A DNA stretch of 64,000 nucleotides, taken from assembly GCA_029215795.1 (NCBI GenBank), contig JARDYH010000002.1:200058310-200122309 (forward strand). Direction: 5' to 3'. Positions 46,166 to 58,237 of the stretch are shown in pieces. The notes under the pieces were generated by a model. It was not told where the DNA came from. It saw only the letters and a list, made by a program, of their open reading frames with translations, and did no database searches. Numbering within the stretch: position 1 is the first letter of the stretch; each line of letters starts with the position of its first letter. A program made the translations under genes and the position numbers. Source of the stretch: Anniella stebbinsi. Taxonomy: Eukaryota; Chordata; Lepidosauria; Squamata; Anniellidae.

Positions 46166-47937
46166 TCCCCATGCAGAGCCTCAACCCTAGTTTTAGCCCT
46201 CATGTGTTCAGGAGAGAGCTAGAGAGAGTGATTGGTCCAAGGTCACCCAATAGCTGAACAGTAATCACATGTGTGCACTCTAAAGTTTGTTTTATGACCC
46301 ATTTCTGCATTATTTCAGCTGCAGCAGTATTGAAGCAGCTGAGATGTGTCTACCTTCTGCACCACTACACTAACGTATTCCTGAGGTCATGTGGTAGGAG
46401 TCAAGAGCATGCCAGTGATGCTCAACTGCACAAACCCAGGGAAGAAGTATAAATAAGCAAATTGGATTTCAATACTACACCACTATCAAAAACATCTCAT
46501 TGGGAGTTGACATACTACATGCATTCAACACTTTCCCCCAGGAAATAATAACTGTGAAGTCATCTCAATTAATCAGTGACTCTACCTGTACATTCAAATT
46601 GATGCAAATGTAACATTTTGAGGTTATTTCAGAAGTGTTGATCAGCAGCCATTACTTGCAGCATGCCCCAATATCAAATCAAGAAGTAATCTAGCTCCCT
46701 AACCTGCATATTAAAAAGGCTTCACAAATAAAGCATGCTATTTGCAGAGCTATAGCTTTATTTAACAAATTATTCTGGCAAAACTCTGTGTTTAATCTGG
46801 GAGCTATTAGAAAGTGTGGCGCAACAGATGAAAGGAACCAGAAAATTCCATATCATGATGCAGTTTGATCAGTAATTCATGGGGTAGGTAATCCACAATG
46901 ACTTGACAGCCCTTTGATTGTGCATGGTTTATGGCTATTAGCAGTTTCCCCTTTCAAATTTGTTTGCCTCCATACTTCCTTTCTGAACTCTTTTTCATCA
47001 TTTACGATCCAATTTTGTCATGAAAAAACATAACTGCTGTTCAGGGGCATGGCTGTCATTCAAACCCCATTACCTTGCCAAGGCGTTTGTGACTTTGTGG
47101 AGGGGGGAGGGGGACATTAAGCAGGTGTACAGAACACTAACCAGGTGCCTTTAACAATGCTTTATGGGATTCACAGCTTGCCTCCTGGCTATAAACCTGT
47201 TTCAATCTCAGTTTCCAATATGCATTGAACTTTAATATTTAGTATTCCATGCAAGCCAAACAGAAGTTGTAATGGTATGTAATTTGAATATCAACTACAG
47301 GAATTGGGCTCAGAAGTGTTAAAACGTTAACAATGGTTTGGAAGGAATTTAGGAATGATTGGCCAGATCTTTGCCTTTGTTGCTCCCTCATTATATATAA
47401 AAATGTTGAAAACTTTTTTAAAAAACAAAAACAAAACTCATGGTATTTGCAGGGGATCCATATTGGTTCACCTCTAGGTGTACCATAAGCACCGAGTGCA
47501 TTTTATTGCACTATGGAACATATTGTGGATGATAGCCAAGGAAGGTTGTGCTACATATATAATACGATTGCTATTGTTACAGCCATGACCTTAAGCCCCC
47601 TTACTTGGAAATAAGTTATTTTAAAAGACCTTTGGACTGCATTCCTATGTATTTCTATGGAAACATGCTTAGGACAGCACCACTTAATAGCAATACTAAA
47701 ATAAATTTATGACAACAATGAAAAATGCATGACTTTATCCTCACATATTATTTTAGTGCATCACAAACATAGACCAAGGTTCTGCAAACTTATCTCCACG
47801 ATTACACTCCTATATTATATATTAATTTCAACCTAGATACTACAATCTATACTCTTTTAAACCATCCCGATATTACAAAAAGTACATTCTATTGAAATGA
47901 AGGGTATGATCTCTGGGAATTCTAGTTCCCCAGATGA
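46166..47937. other. Repeat-poor DNA, possible conserved non-coding block
   Basis: 46560-47330 contains no recognised repeat, has TAAT- and ATGCAAAT-rich composition and no ORF. This resembles vertebrate conserved enhancer sequence, but conservation cannot be seen from one sequence. 47633-47680 is a short interspersed remnant. Confidence 0.35.
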
Positions 47938-48060
47938 GAGGAGCCATGCTGGATCAGACTGAGGATCCATCTAGTCCAGAACTCTGTTCACACTGTGGCC
48001 AACCAGCTGTCAATCAGGGACCAACAACACCCTCCCACCCATTTGAGGATTTCCCCAGTG
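47938..48060 (-). mobile_element. CR1-like LINE 3' UTR fragment
   Basis: GAGCCATGCTGGATCAGACT, CCATCTAGTCCAGAACTCTG and GTGGCCAACCAGCTG match the complement of 42980-43145. Confidence 0.75.
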
Positions 48061-48770
48061 GGGGCATGACACGCAGCAATGCATGAACCCCTTCATGCAA
48101 GGGGTAAGGGAAGGGACACAGGAGGAAGAGGCACTCAAGCCTGTGACTTATTCCAACCTCCAAAATATTGATAGGTCATTGTGTTGCTTTTCAACTAATT
48201 TAGGATTTCTGCAACTGGTACTGATGGGTAACAGTTATAGGCTGCAATTTATGCAGTTCTAGGTACCCCAAATTTTCTGAGTCTGCTCCCCAACAACAGT
48301 TTATGATGCTTCATCATTTCAAAAGTAGCTTGTGGATCATGGCCAAGGTGAGAAAGACTCTTCTTAAGAGAACTATTCATGAAATTTGGAGGTGTGAGAT
48401 TGTAGCAGACTCTATATTCTCAAAGAGGATTGTCTGTGACCAGAAACCAGTTTCGGAAAGCACATCAATCATTGGATCAAGTTCCAAAGAGATCACATTA
48501 TAAGCAGAATGTCACTGTGGCATTTTTTAAATTGTATGAAAAAATATCAAATTTAATTTTTGACATTTCAAAAAGTATTTTTATAGGAGGGGTTACATGA
48601 AAATGCTCAATTTTGTAACATACCCTTTTCACCAGTCATATTCATCAATATTTGTAAATATTTATCATATAGTCATATTTATCACTATTTGCAAATCAGA
48701 GATATTACTTTAAAGATGTTTTGGTGAGTTGGAGAGAGAAATTGCAATATATTTTTATTTCCAGAATATT
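48061..48770. other. Unassigned DNA
   Basis: No gene or repeat is recognised. Confidence 0.4.
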
Positions 48771-50165
48771 TATTTATTTATTACATTTGTATACCGCCCC
48801 ATAGCCTAAGCTCTCTGGGCGGTTTACATAGGATTAAAACAATTAAAAACAATATACAAAAATTAAAACAGCAAAAACATACAACATATACACATACATT
48901 TAAAACCGCTACAACAGCCCCAAAAAGCTACAAAAAACAACAAAAAACAAACAAACCCAGGCTCTTCAGATATTGCCAAATGCCTGAGAGAAGAGGAAAG
49001 TCTTGACCTGGCGCCGAAAAGATAACACTGTTGGCGCCAGGCGGGCCTTATCAGGGAGATCGTTCCACAATTGGGGGCCACCACAGGGAAGGCCCTCTTC
49101 CTTGTTGCCGACCTCCGAGCTTCTCTCGGTGTAGGCATTCGGAGGAGGGCCTTAGATGTTGAACGTAGTGTTCGGTAGGTTCATGTCGGGAAAGGCGTTC
49201 CGTCAGATATTGTGGTCCCAAGCCGTGTAAGGCTTTATAGGTTAAAACCAGCACTTTGAATCGGGCTCGGAAACATATAGGCAGCCAATGCAAGCGGGCC
49301 AGAGTAGGTCTTATATGCTTGAACCTTCTGGTTCCAGTTATCAATCTGGCCGCTGCATTTTGCACAAGCTACAGCTTCCGAACCACCTTCAAAGGCAGCC
49401 CCACGTAAAGTGCATTGCAGTAATCTAACTTGGAGGTTACCAGAGCATGGACAACTGAAGCCAGGTTATCCCTGTCCAGATAGGGACGTAGCTGGGCCAC
49501 CAACCGAAGTTGGTAGAAGGCACTCCGTGCCACTGAAGCTACCTGAGCCTCAAGTGACAGAGATGGTTCTAGGAGAACCCCCATGCTATGAAACCACTCC
49601 TTCAAGGGGAGTGCAACCCCATCCAGAACAGGTTGAAGAACCTCCATCTGGTCAGCATAACCACCTACTAACAGCGTCTCAGTCTTGTCTGGATTGAGTT
49701 TCAGTTTATTAGCCCTCATCCAGTCCATTGTCGCAGCCAGGCACTGGTTCAGCACATCCACAGTCTCACCTGATGAAGATGAAAAGGAGAAATAGAGCTG
49801 CGTGTCATCAGCGTACTGATGACAACACACTCCAAAACTCCGGATGACTGCACTCAACGGTTTCATGTAGATGTTGAACAGCATGGGGGACAAGACTGAC
49901 CCCTGCGGAACCCCATACTGGAGAATCCACGGGGCCGAGCAATGTTCCCCAAGGAATGCAGTGCCTCCCACTCCCAGCTCAGCCAGTCGTCCCAGAAGGA
50001 TACCATGGTCGATGGTATCGAAAGCCGCTGAGAGATCAAGGAGAATCAACAGAATCACACTCCCCCTGTCCTTCTCCCGACATAGGTCATCATACAGGGC
50101 GACCAAGGCTGTTTCCGTACCAAAACCAGGCCTGAAACCCGACTGAAATGGATCCAGAAGCTGTT
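48771..50165 (-). mobile_element. L2-like LINE, 5'-truncated
   Basis: TTTATTTATTTATTAC tail and CCGCCCCATAGCCTAAGCTC terminus at the left, then 3' UTR and an ORF2 remnant up to about 50165. Same subfamily as 1460-3700. The upstream sequence beyond LDPFQSGF is not clearly L2, so truncation falls within the RT. Confidence 0.88.
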
Positions 50166-50199
50166 CCAAATTTATATATTTTATTATTTCTTTAACCAT
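49051..50199 (-). pseudogene. L2 ORF2 reverse transcriptase remnant
   Basis: Frames 50199-49369 and 49365-49051. Motif A (LLDLSAAFDTIDH), motif B (YGVPQGSVLSPMLFNIYM) and YADD (49804-49815 on the plus strand) are intact. Between GVGGTAF and LGEHCSAPW about 15 residues present in the other copies are missing, an in-frame deletion. A frame break lies at about 49366. The final LWN-LP region is degraded. The first codons (MVKEIIKYINLEQL) may not be L2. Confidence 0.87.
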
Positions 50200-50609
50200 A
50201 ATTTCCTTCCAGATTTTACTAATAAATTATGGTATGGCTGGGTGTTGTTGTTGTTGTTGTTTTAAAAAATTGTCTTCATTTCCTGCTTACTTTTTCATTT
50301 TCTCTGTCTTCCCTTCCACATGCTTATGTAACTCACATTTTTTCTGTATATTACACTTTTCTTTCTGTGACCTTTAATCCTCTCCTTGTACATTTCTTAC
50401 TACATATGCAACACACATACAGGATATTATACATCTAAGGATATGATACTATGCTCTGTTACCTTAATGTAAAGGTCAATCTACATGTTTATTTATTTAT
50501 TTATTGTATTTCTATACTACCCAATAGCTGAACTCTTTGGATGGTTTACATTAAACACGAAGCATGCAGCTGACTCTCTTGCTCTTTTTTTTTTTTTTTT
50601 ACTTGAAAC
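50166..50609. other. Unassigned DNA with an L2 tail
   Basis: 50486-50560 is a minus-strand L2 3' terminus (TTTATTTATTTATTGTATTT, then ACTCTTTGGATGGTTTACAT). A T run lies at about 50585-50600. No gene is seen. Confidence 0.5.
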
Positions 50610-51005
50610 TAAGGGACTGTCTATATGTGCTCAAATCCCCACGGTGGCTGCGAATCTGGGCTTCGTCAGCTATATGACACAGCATCAGATTCACAGCCAC
50701 TGAGGGGCTTTTCTGTGAAGCTGCAAGATAAAAAAGTCAGGACTTACCCTGACTTTTTCAGTGGGAGTGAGGTCATCCCAGCTCTTCCAGCATCTCACCT
50801 CCCTCCATGGCCAATCTGGGGGGGGCAGTCCTGGCAGAAGGCAACTGGAGATTGGTTGCCGGAAGCCAGGAAGAGGGCAGGGGCAGCAGCTCCAGTACCT
50901 GGTAATCCTTAGCATGGAGATTACTCAACGCCAACCTGGGCAAGTGAAACCACAGAGTTTTGGGGGAACATGGCACCAACTCAGCGCCATGAAGACAGCC
51001 CCTAA
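50610..51005. mobile_element. PIF/Harbinger-type MITE with TAA TSD
   Basis: The 390-bp element 50613-51002 begins GGGACTGTCTATATG and ends CATGAAGACAGCCCC, flanked by TAA at 50610-50612 and 51003-51005. Overlapping ORFs on both strands (about 87-96 codons) have no transposase motif. Confidence 0.75.
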
Positions 51006-51149
51006 GTGTGCAACCTCTGCTCCAGACTGGAGCCACTGCATGATGAAATGAAAATTTCTATTGATGCCAACACATCTTTTTCTTTTGAAACCCTGTTTCT
51101 GGAAAGAAAGGAGCTGTGGGGGGGTAGGTTTTAACTTCCCTCCCCACGT

Positions 51150-51280
51150 GGCAGTGGAGACTGGTGACTCCGATGTCAGTGGGGCAGTGAATCTGCTCTG
51201 GGTTCAGTCAGAACCAGATCTCTAAAGGAGTTTTACATCTTGGATAGCTCCTTTAGAGAACTGACTGGTTCAGATTGATA
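51150..51280. mobile_element. Palindromic MITE family S
   Basis: GTGGGGCAGTGAATCTGCTC, CTCTAAAGGAGTTTTACATC and the inverted GGATAGCTCCTTTAGAGAAC match 28345-28545. Confidence 0.65.
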
Positions 51281-51976
51281 CCCACCCCCCAGCAGCTACC
51301 CACCCACCCCCGGCAGCTCCTTGCTTTCCAAAAACAGGGTTTTAAAAAGAAAACGTTTGTATCGGTATCAATGGAATTTTCTTCTTTCTTAACCCCTGCA
51401 CCGGGGGGGGGGTGTAATTTAGAGAAGATAGTGGATAGAAGGGGATGGTGTAAACCTCCTCTCCCTGCAGGGTGGTCCAAATCTGGTTCGGAATCCCACA
51501 TGCTTAATTTCAAGTTAAAAAGAAAGGGGTCAGCTGCATGCAATATAATGAACATAACATGTGGTTCAACGTAAGAGCTATTGATTAATGCTGCCCTGCC
51601 ATTGGTGCTAGTCTAATATATGTTGCTGCCTGACCAAATGCCCTCCCCACTTTAAACAAGTCTTGCTGCCACCTCTCTCATGGTCCACCTGAAGTAGGCT
51701 TCTTCACTATCCAGCATGGCATATCTGACTCAGCTTAAAATATGAGTCAATGTGTTCAAAATTGTAGACTAAACAACACAGGTGGATGAGGTGGCGCATT
51801 GGAAGGTAAAAGGCAGCTACTGCTGAGAGAGGAACTCAATGTCCTTGTATTATAGAAACATGAAGGAGAAGAAGGAAGAAAAAAGAATGAGAAAATGGAG
51901 GGAAGAGAGAAAGGAGAGCTAAAAAAAAAACCTGTAGGAAAGGTTAGCTCACACTGCTATCGTTCCGGTGCAAAGC
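51281..51976. other. Unassigned DNA
   Basis: No gene is recognised; a G run lies at 51404-51412 and a purine-rich patch at 51860-51930. Confidence 0.4.
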
Positions 51977-52483
51977 TAAGGCCATGTCTACACCATGCAG
52001 TTATCCCGGGGTCATCTCTAGGCCATCCTTGTGCATCCAAATGACGTACAGGGAATCCTGGGATCACCCAGGGATGACTACAGACTTTCCCCGAGATTAC
52101 TGAAACAGGATGTCCCAGTTTTTCTGCAGTTCCAGGACAACACTGAGGACCACGGATGGTGTGGCGCGTGCTCCCGGGTCCACAAACAGGCACAGATCTG
52201 AGCAAGGTGGCTCCATGCCCATGGGGGTGGGGTGGGAGCAGCAATTTTGCCATCCCTGGGATGGCAGGAGGGGGTTTGGGCACGGAGTTTGCTGCGTGGG
52301 AGTTTTAATCACTTTTTTGCTGTGTGACTGGCTCCTCTTTAAAAAAAAATGGTGCCTGTGACATCCATCTTCCCTTCCAGGATGTCGCACAACCGTACAG
52401 ATGCAGGGAGGATCACGGAAGCAGGTAAGTCCGCGATCCTCCCCCTCCCTCCTGCTACACCCTTATGTGTAGATGAGCCCTAA
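51977..52483. mobile_element. PIF/Harbinger-type MITE with TAA TSD
   Basis: The 501-bp element 51980-52480 begins GGCCATGTCTACACCATG and ends TTATGTGTAGATGAGCCC, with TAA at 51977-51979 and 52481-52483. Interior GC-rich. Overlapping ORFs on both strands lack motifs. Confidence 0.78.
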
Positions 52484-52923
52484 GACTTCATTGTTCTTCC
52501 AGGCTTTTATTCCCCCCCACACAAGTTTTTGAAATTATTTTAAAATATTTTAATGCTTTTATGTTTTTTATCTTCATTCCTGCAAGGTTGCTTATTACCA
52601 TAGTCCCTGCAAGGTGACATTGAATTTTAAGTTTCTCGTCACATCCATTCATTTTATATTGTTTTTTTTGTCGTGCTTTTATTTGTATTTTTATCATTAT
52701 TGTAAAATGCATAGAGAAATTTATTTTATGAGCCATTTCATACATTCAGTCAATAAAATAAAATAAATGATACGAATAAAGAAACAGGTTGCTTAATACA
52801 TCCTTCTTACAAGGAATTAGACACAAAACCTTACCAGTGTGGCTGTCGTAGGCAGAGACCAAGGCTTAGGATTAGGATCATAAAGATGTACAGATGCTTG
52901 ACTGTAGGTGGCATGCAGAATGG
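52484..52923. other. AT-rich unassigned DNA
   Basis: 52500-52780 has T-rich sequence with AATAAAATAAAATAAATG near 52750 and could be an old LINE 3' end. No gene is seen. Confidence 0.35.
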
Positions 52924-53568
52924 GGATGGAGCAGGGGTGGCCCATTCATATAGGCAAACTAGGTGGTTGCCTAGGGCACAAAGTAAAGTGAGGCACTAAA
53001 TTTGAGACAAAAAACACAGTCCATTTCCCCCCCCCCCCCCGATCCCAAAGAAGTCATTATTTCAATTCCTATGCACATAGAGAGGGAATATGACTGAGGC
53101 TGTGGAGGTGAGCAAGGGAAATACTGGGGATGGTGGTACTAAGTTAGGTCATCCGGCCATCTTTGAGACCCAGTTCTTTTCGATGTGGGAAATCCTCCTG
53201 TTCCACTACTGCTCTCAATCAGAGGCAAGGAGTGAAAGCAGCCATTTCCTTTGCCCTTGGAGGACTGAGTTTAGGGGCTGGTGGTGGCTTGCTGGCCAGG
53301 TCGCCCCAAGGCAGGTCTCCGTCTTCCAGGGACCTGCCTTGGGCGTTATGGATAGGACTTCTCTTCCTTTGCAGAGGAGACAGTTGTGCGAATGTCCTTT
53401 GTTGTTTTTAATCAGACCCTCTGTGGTTATACAGTGCTTAGTAAAAAACAAACAAACAAAACCTCAGTCTAGATATGCCCTTGGGGCTTGGGGTGGGGGC
53501 ACCAATTGCATGGTTTGCCTAGAGCGCCAACTGCTGGTATCTAGTCTAGGGCCGTCTCTGGGATAGAT
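52924..53568. mobile_element. hAT-like element with CAGGGGTGGCCC ends
   Basis: The 629-bp element 52932-53560 begins CAGGGGTGGCCCATTCA and ends GGGCCGTCTCTG, with inner inverted AGGCAAACTAGG...GCCTAGGGC and GCCTAGAGCGCC. Flanks GGATGGAG and GGATAGAT match 6 of 8. The 158-codon frame at 53090-53566 lies inside and runs through the right end; it shows no transposase motif and overlaps other frames, so it is not called as a gene. Confidence 0.65.
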
Positions 53569-55104
53569 GGTGACATCAGTAGCTTATTTTGGGCATTTTT
53601 GGCCAATCAGCACAGAGACCCTGCATGGTGCTGACCTAACAGCCCACATCCTTCCACTGCCACCTAGTAGCGCCTACTGAAAAGGTCTGTCCCTCTTGAT
53701 CGCCACTCAAAAATATTAACATCTCAGCACACGACTTTGTTAGCGATAAGTTCATTTATGAACTTAACATAAATTAAAAATATGAATTCCTTCTCCATTA
53801 AAATGTATTTTTGCAGTATATATTTAACTTTAGGGTATCTATTACAGAGTACCTTATCTATTTACATGGCTTGGAAGGGTGGGAAAGGTTAAGAGGTTCA
53901 ATTCTGACACACAGCCATCATATTTACAGTTTCTATTTCATGAAGAAGCCAAGGAGTGACATCATTTCTACTGTATCTCTTTTTGCATCTTAGCTGCAAA
54001 CTTTTCTGTATGGTGGAAACGTGAAAGGGGTTGATTGATCTTGACTTTTACCAGCCCTGTAGTAAAGCAAAGGTAACAAATGGTGTCATTGCTGAAACGG
54101 GTAAAACAATATTTTCAGTCATGGTTACAGTCGGAGGCAGAGTCTGGGGCACTGAACCAGAAACTAAAAGGGAAATCAAAATATTCAACATTTGCCCAGG
54201 ATTTGGGATGATTGTTTTAAGTCAGCTAAGTAAGTTTTTGATCACAAAACCATGACCTCTCTGCTTAACAGTCCCGGTGATTTATAGGATTAACCAAAAT
54301 AAGAGCAAGTCACGAGTAATTTTATATACAGTTATTCTAATATATATATTTGTTTAGCATTCCCCGCTTTTCCTCAGCAGCTTAGTATCCATGATTTATT
54401 TATCAAGATTGTTTACGCAGATACACTTTGGACAGCTAAGTACTTCATTTGTCCTTGTTGTGAGCGTCCAGTGCCTTTAATAACTTTGTACGTTTCACAT
54501 AAACGTATATAGTGTTGTTCTGTTGAAACTCAGGTTGAAGGCAGAAAAATTACATTTTACTGTGGTTATTCTTTCCTGCACACCATCAAAGCCAGCATTC
54601 TAATTTTAATTGATTTCAACACTCCAGAGTGGGTCCAGCTACAATAGCGATGTTTTGAAAGAAACCACAGATTTATTGGTGAGTGTGCAGGGACAGTGGA
54701 AAGAAATGTTATTGCTAAGTTGCATAATGCAATGGCAAATAAAATGTAACTACCAGATGCAGCATTGTTCCTTCATTTCCATTTCAGCTATTTCCCACTT
54801 TGAAATACAACAAGGGATCTTGCATGCTTCAAAGGGGGGGGGGAGAGCACAAAACATCTGGCATGTACAACCCAAAAGCAATTGTAATATGAGCTCTATT
54901 CAGCGAAGCCAGTGTTCAAATCCAGAGATTACCTGCAAGTGAAGCCTATGTAGCTGCCCCACATTTTATACGTTTATCCAAATGTTCAAATTAGTCGCTA
55001 GCCTTACCTATAAAGTAGCAGGTATCATTTTTAATAACAACAGCAATACTCAAACAACAATAAATCCAAATCAGCTCCACCCTAAAAAGTATTATAAACA
55101 CATG
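53569..55104. other. Repeat-poor DNA, possible conserved non-coding block
   Basis: About 53750-54700 holds no recognised repeat and only short frames, in AT-rich sequence with TAAT and CATTTAC-type motifs. The ORFs at 54031-54255 and 54610-54942 have no motif. Confidence 0.35.
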
Positions 55105-55345
55105 AATGTGGCTTATACTGAATCAGATCACTAGTCCTTCTAGCTGAGGTTTGTCTGGACAGCAGGTCTGTCTCCAGGATCTTAGGCAGAGCCGGCTCTT
55201 CCATTAGGCAGCGCGAGGCAGCTTTTTGGTGCAACAAAAAGACAGCAAATGGATAATTATTACTTTATTGTATTGGGTTGGATCCAGTCCCTTTAAGTCC
55301 CATTCATTTCGATGGGTCAATTCTAAATATGACTAAATGTGGATG
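55105..55345. repeat. SINE scrap and interspersed remnants
   Basis: 55105-55180 (GGCTTATACTGAATCAGATC, then TCTAGCTGAG) is a minus-strand SINE body like 34300. 55195-55245 resembles the 52932 hAT edge (TTCCATTAGGCAGC). 55266-55345 is the GGTTGGATCCAGTCCC remnant. Confidence 0.5.
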
Positions 55346-57869
55346 CAACACATATTTTTACTGCCAAGAATGGGGGAGAGGTGTTGGTGGGATTTTCTGG
55401 TTCAGGTGACAAAATAACTTGGTTGGCCTTGGATGTATGACCATCTATTGGACCATTTACACCTACAATTTTGTGGAAATCATGCTATTTTTGGCTGCCA
55501 TTTAGTACAAAATGGTAATTTACATAAATGGCTCACCCACAATTTTGCACAAAATGGTGGCTTGTGAAACAATGGGATACCATGAGCTCTTGCCAGGCAC
55601 CTGCAGACCATCTGGTGGCTAAGGTTTAGGTGAGTGGAGTGCGAGGCAGGTGTGGGGGAGTTCGCCCAACCCTACATATGGCTCCTCCTCTTAAAAATAT
55701 GGATGGCCATTTCCTCTCTTTTATAGAGAGCAGTCCTTTGTTTGAAAGGCTGTGTCCAGTACAAGTCCAGTTTAAAGATAAAGTACCATGAGAGCTGTTG
55801 CCCATCAACAGTGAACACCTGGATAGCAGACCGAATAGGTCTGCATCATGGTGAGATTTACTATTGAAATCACAATTCGGAATAATTATTATGATTATTG
55901 TTTCTAAATTTGCATATATTTTAGCATAAGCAAAATGCATGCAAATTTGTGCTGTCTGTAGTTCCTCCCCTTTTGGAACAAAAAAGTGTCAGCCCTAGGG
56001 TAGGTACCACAATCATATATCCCTTAGTAGGAACTGAGGAGGGTAGAGGTAACTGCAATGTTTTGGATCATCTTTTCTACAGTAGGTGCTTTACGGTTTT
56101 ATCATAAATTCCTCATTATACTCTCAGCTGGAGAATTTATACTGAATCAGTATGATTGCACCAGCTATTACTTTGAACACTGTGAATATTTGGGCTAGTC
56201 CTCCCTCACTTCCTTCGTCACTTCAGATTAGCACTTCTAGGCTTCATCATGAGAAAATTAGTATCTACTTAGCCTTTTAGTAACCCACACACAAGTCCCT
56301 TGAATTGTTTGAAGAAACATTGCTGAACCTCCCTCCCCATTTCTGCTCCTGCTTTTCCCCTTCTCCATTGCTATGAGCTTTTCTTTATTCTTTTTTTAAA
56401 AAAACATTGTAAAGTAAACATTTCTCTCTGCATGCATTTGGTGATGGGTTTCATTTTGTTTTTCCTTCGAACTTACTGCCATAAATGTATTATTCTGATA
56501 TTGAAGTATCTTCACTGGCTCCTGGATTGTTTCAGGCACAATTCAAAATCTGCTTTTCAAAGTTGTAACTGGGCCCAGGGCCTTGGCATCTAATGGACCA
56601 TTTTCTCCCATAGGAACCTGCTCGTTGATTGAGAACTTCCTTTAATACCCTTTTCCTCTGCCCTTCCCACTGGAGTCTATGTGGGTGACAATCAGAAAGA
56701 GGACCTTTTCGGTGGTGGCAGCCTAGTTATAAAACTCTCCGTAGACATATTCATCTGGCAACATTGTTACTATTTGTTACAACAAAGCAAAATAATTATT
56801 TGAGGTTGGACCCAGAGTTCCTGTGAGGGATACTGCTCACAGGATAGTTCCACTGGAGGAAAAGGGGGAGCAATTTTTTTTTTTATTCCTCCTTCCTGCT
56901 GTATGGGAAAGGTTGGGGGAATCTAGCAGAACAGTGAGGAGGTGGAGGAAGAAGAATGGAGAATTATTAGTCCCAGAGCCAGACCAGGATTTATTTACCC
57001 GAAGAATGCAAAAGCTTTGTGAATATTTTTTGTTTATATATGACAAAGTGTCTCAGAAAAGTGAGTCTTACAAAATTCCAGTAAAGGGGGGGGGGCTGCA
57101 TGATGATGTCAACAATATGGCTGCTGCGCTATTATGTAGTTGCCACATTTAAACATGCATAACTTCTCACCCGTTTATGCTACTGAGATGATTTTTTTCT
57201 GAAATGTTTCAAATTTAATGCCAAATACTTTTTGTAATTACACATTTTTGTTAACTCCATTAGTTTTTGAGATAATTTCATTTGGTGCGCCCCTGCCTGG
57301 AAAACTGTAGTAAGGCTATTTTTGTGAAGGAGGGGCCAGAGCTGGTGCATCAGAGATACTTCATAGCATGGGTATTACTCAGCACTCCAATGTCAGGGCA
57401 GATCTAGCTGCACCCTCAAGCTGTGGGCTTGGTCTTTGTGGGCTACCCCATGCTGTATTTCTACAGTGTGCATGTAGTGAATAAAACACATGGAGCCATT
57501 GTGGGACAGAAGCAGGCCTATGCTCTTACTGTGATATGTGAAATGATTCTCAAAACCTGTCTTAGCATACAGTCTACTGGACCACCTACCCCAGCTGTAA
57601 ATCTAACCACTCTACCCTTTTTCAAACAATCTAAAACACAAAACAGGAGGTCCTTTGACATAACACCCAGATAAAAAAGCTAGAGCTACATATCAGTAAC
57701 CTTATTGAGTTAAAACCTGATTGGAATCACCAACTCTTTAAGGCCTATTTTAAAGCTAGGACACAAATTCCCAAGGAAGGGAATCCCACAGGGATGAAGC
57801 CACAACTTAAAAGGTTCTCTCTTTTGTGACTGCCAGCATGATGATATATCTTAATGGAATATATCTTAA
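55346..57869. other. Unassigned DNA
   Basis: No gene or clear repeat. The 109-codon frame at 56823-57152 and the frame at 57423-57674 have no recognisable motif. Confidence 0.35.
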
Positions 57870-58195
57870 TGGTCTAGGTTTAATTCTTGGCATCTGTAGG
57901 TAGGCTAGGAAAGAATCCGGCCTGAAACCCTGGGAGCCACTGCCTATCAGTGTCAACAGTACTGGGCTAGATGGACCAATGGCTTGACTCAGTATAAGCA
58001 GGGTGACCACACGACAAGGAGGACAACAGTTATTTGCATGCATGAAGCACGTGATGAAATTTCCTCTTCGTCACCACAGTTGAAGCTGCAGGAGCCCTGC
58101 CCTCTTTTGTATCTGGTTACTCTAGCTATACTATAATAATGCTGGGCTAGATGGCTTGACTCAATATAAGGCAGCTTCCTCTGTTCTTAGCCTAG
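57870..58195 (+). mobile_element. SINE body split by a family F MITE fragment
   Basis: GGCATCTGTAGGTAGGCTAG, then GGGCTAGATGGACCAATGGC and CTCAGTATAAG, resuming after the insert with GCTGGGCTAGATGGCTTGAC and ATAAGGCAGCTTCCTCTGTTC. Duplicated GGGCTAGATGG on both sides suggests duplication or two SINE copies. Confidence 0.65.
58003..58128. mobile_element. Family F MITE fragment
   Basis: CAGGGTGACCACACGACAAG to TTTGTATCTGGTTACTCTAG; one shortened arm plus centre. Confidence 0.65.
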
Positions 58196-58237
58196 TCTGG
58201 TTCACATATCTGTCGCTTGTGCTTCAAATAACATGAA

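Noticed and set aside
53090..53566. 158-codon open frame
   Set aside because: It lies in the hAT-like element 52932-53560 and runs through its right terminus, overlaps other frames and has no transposase or other motif.
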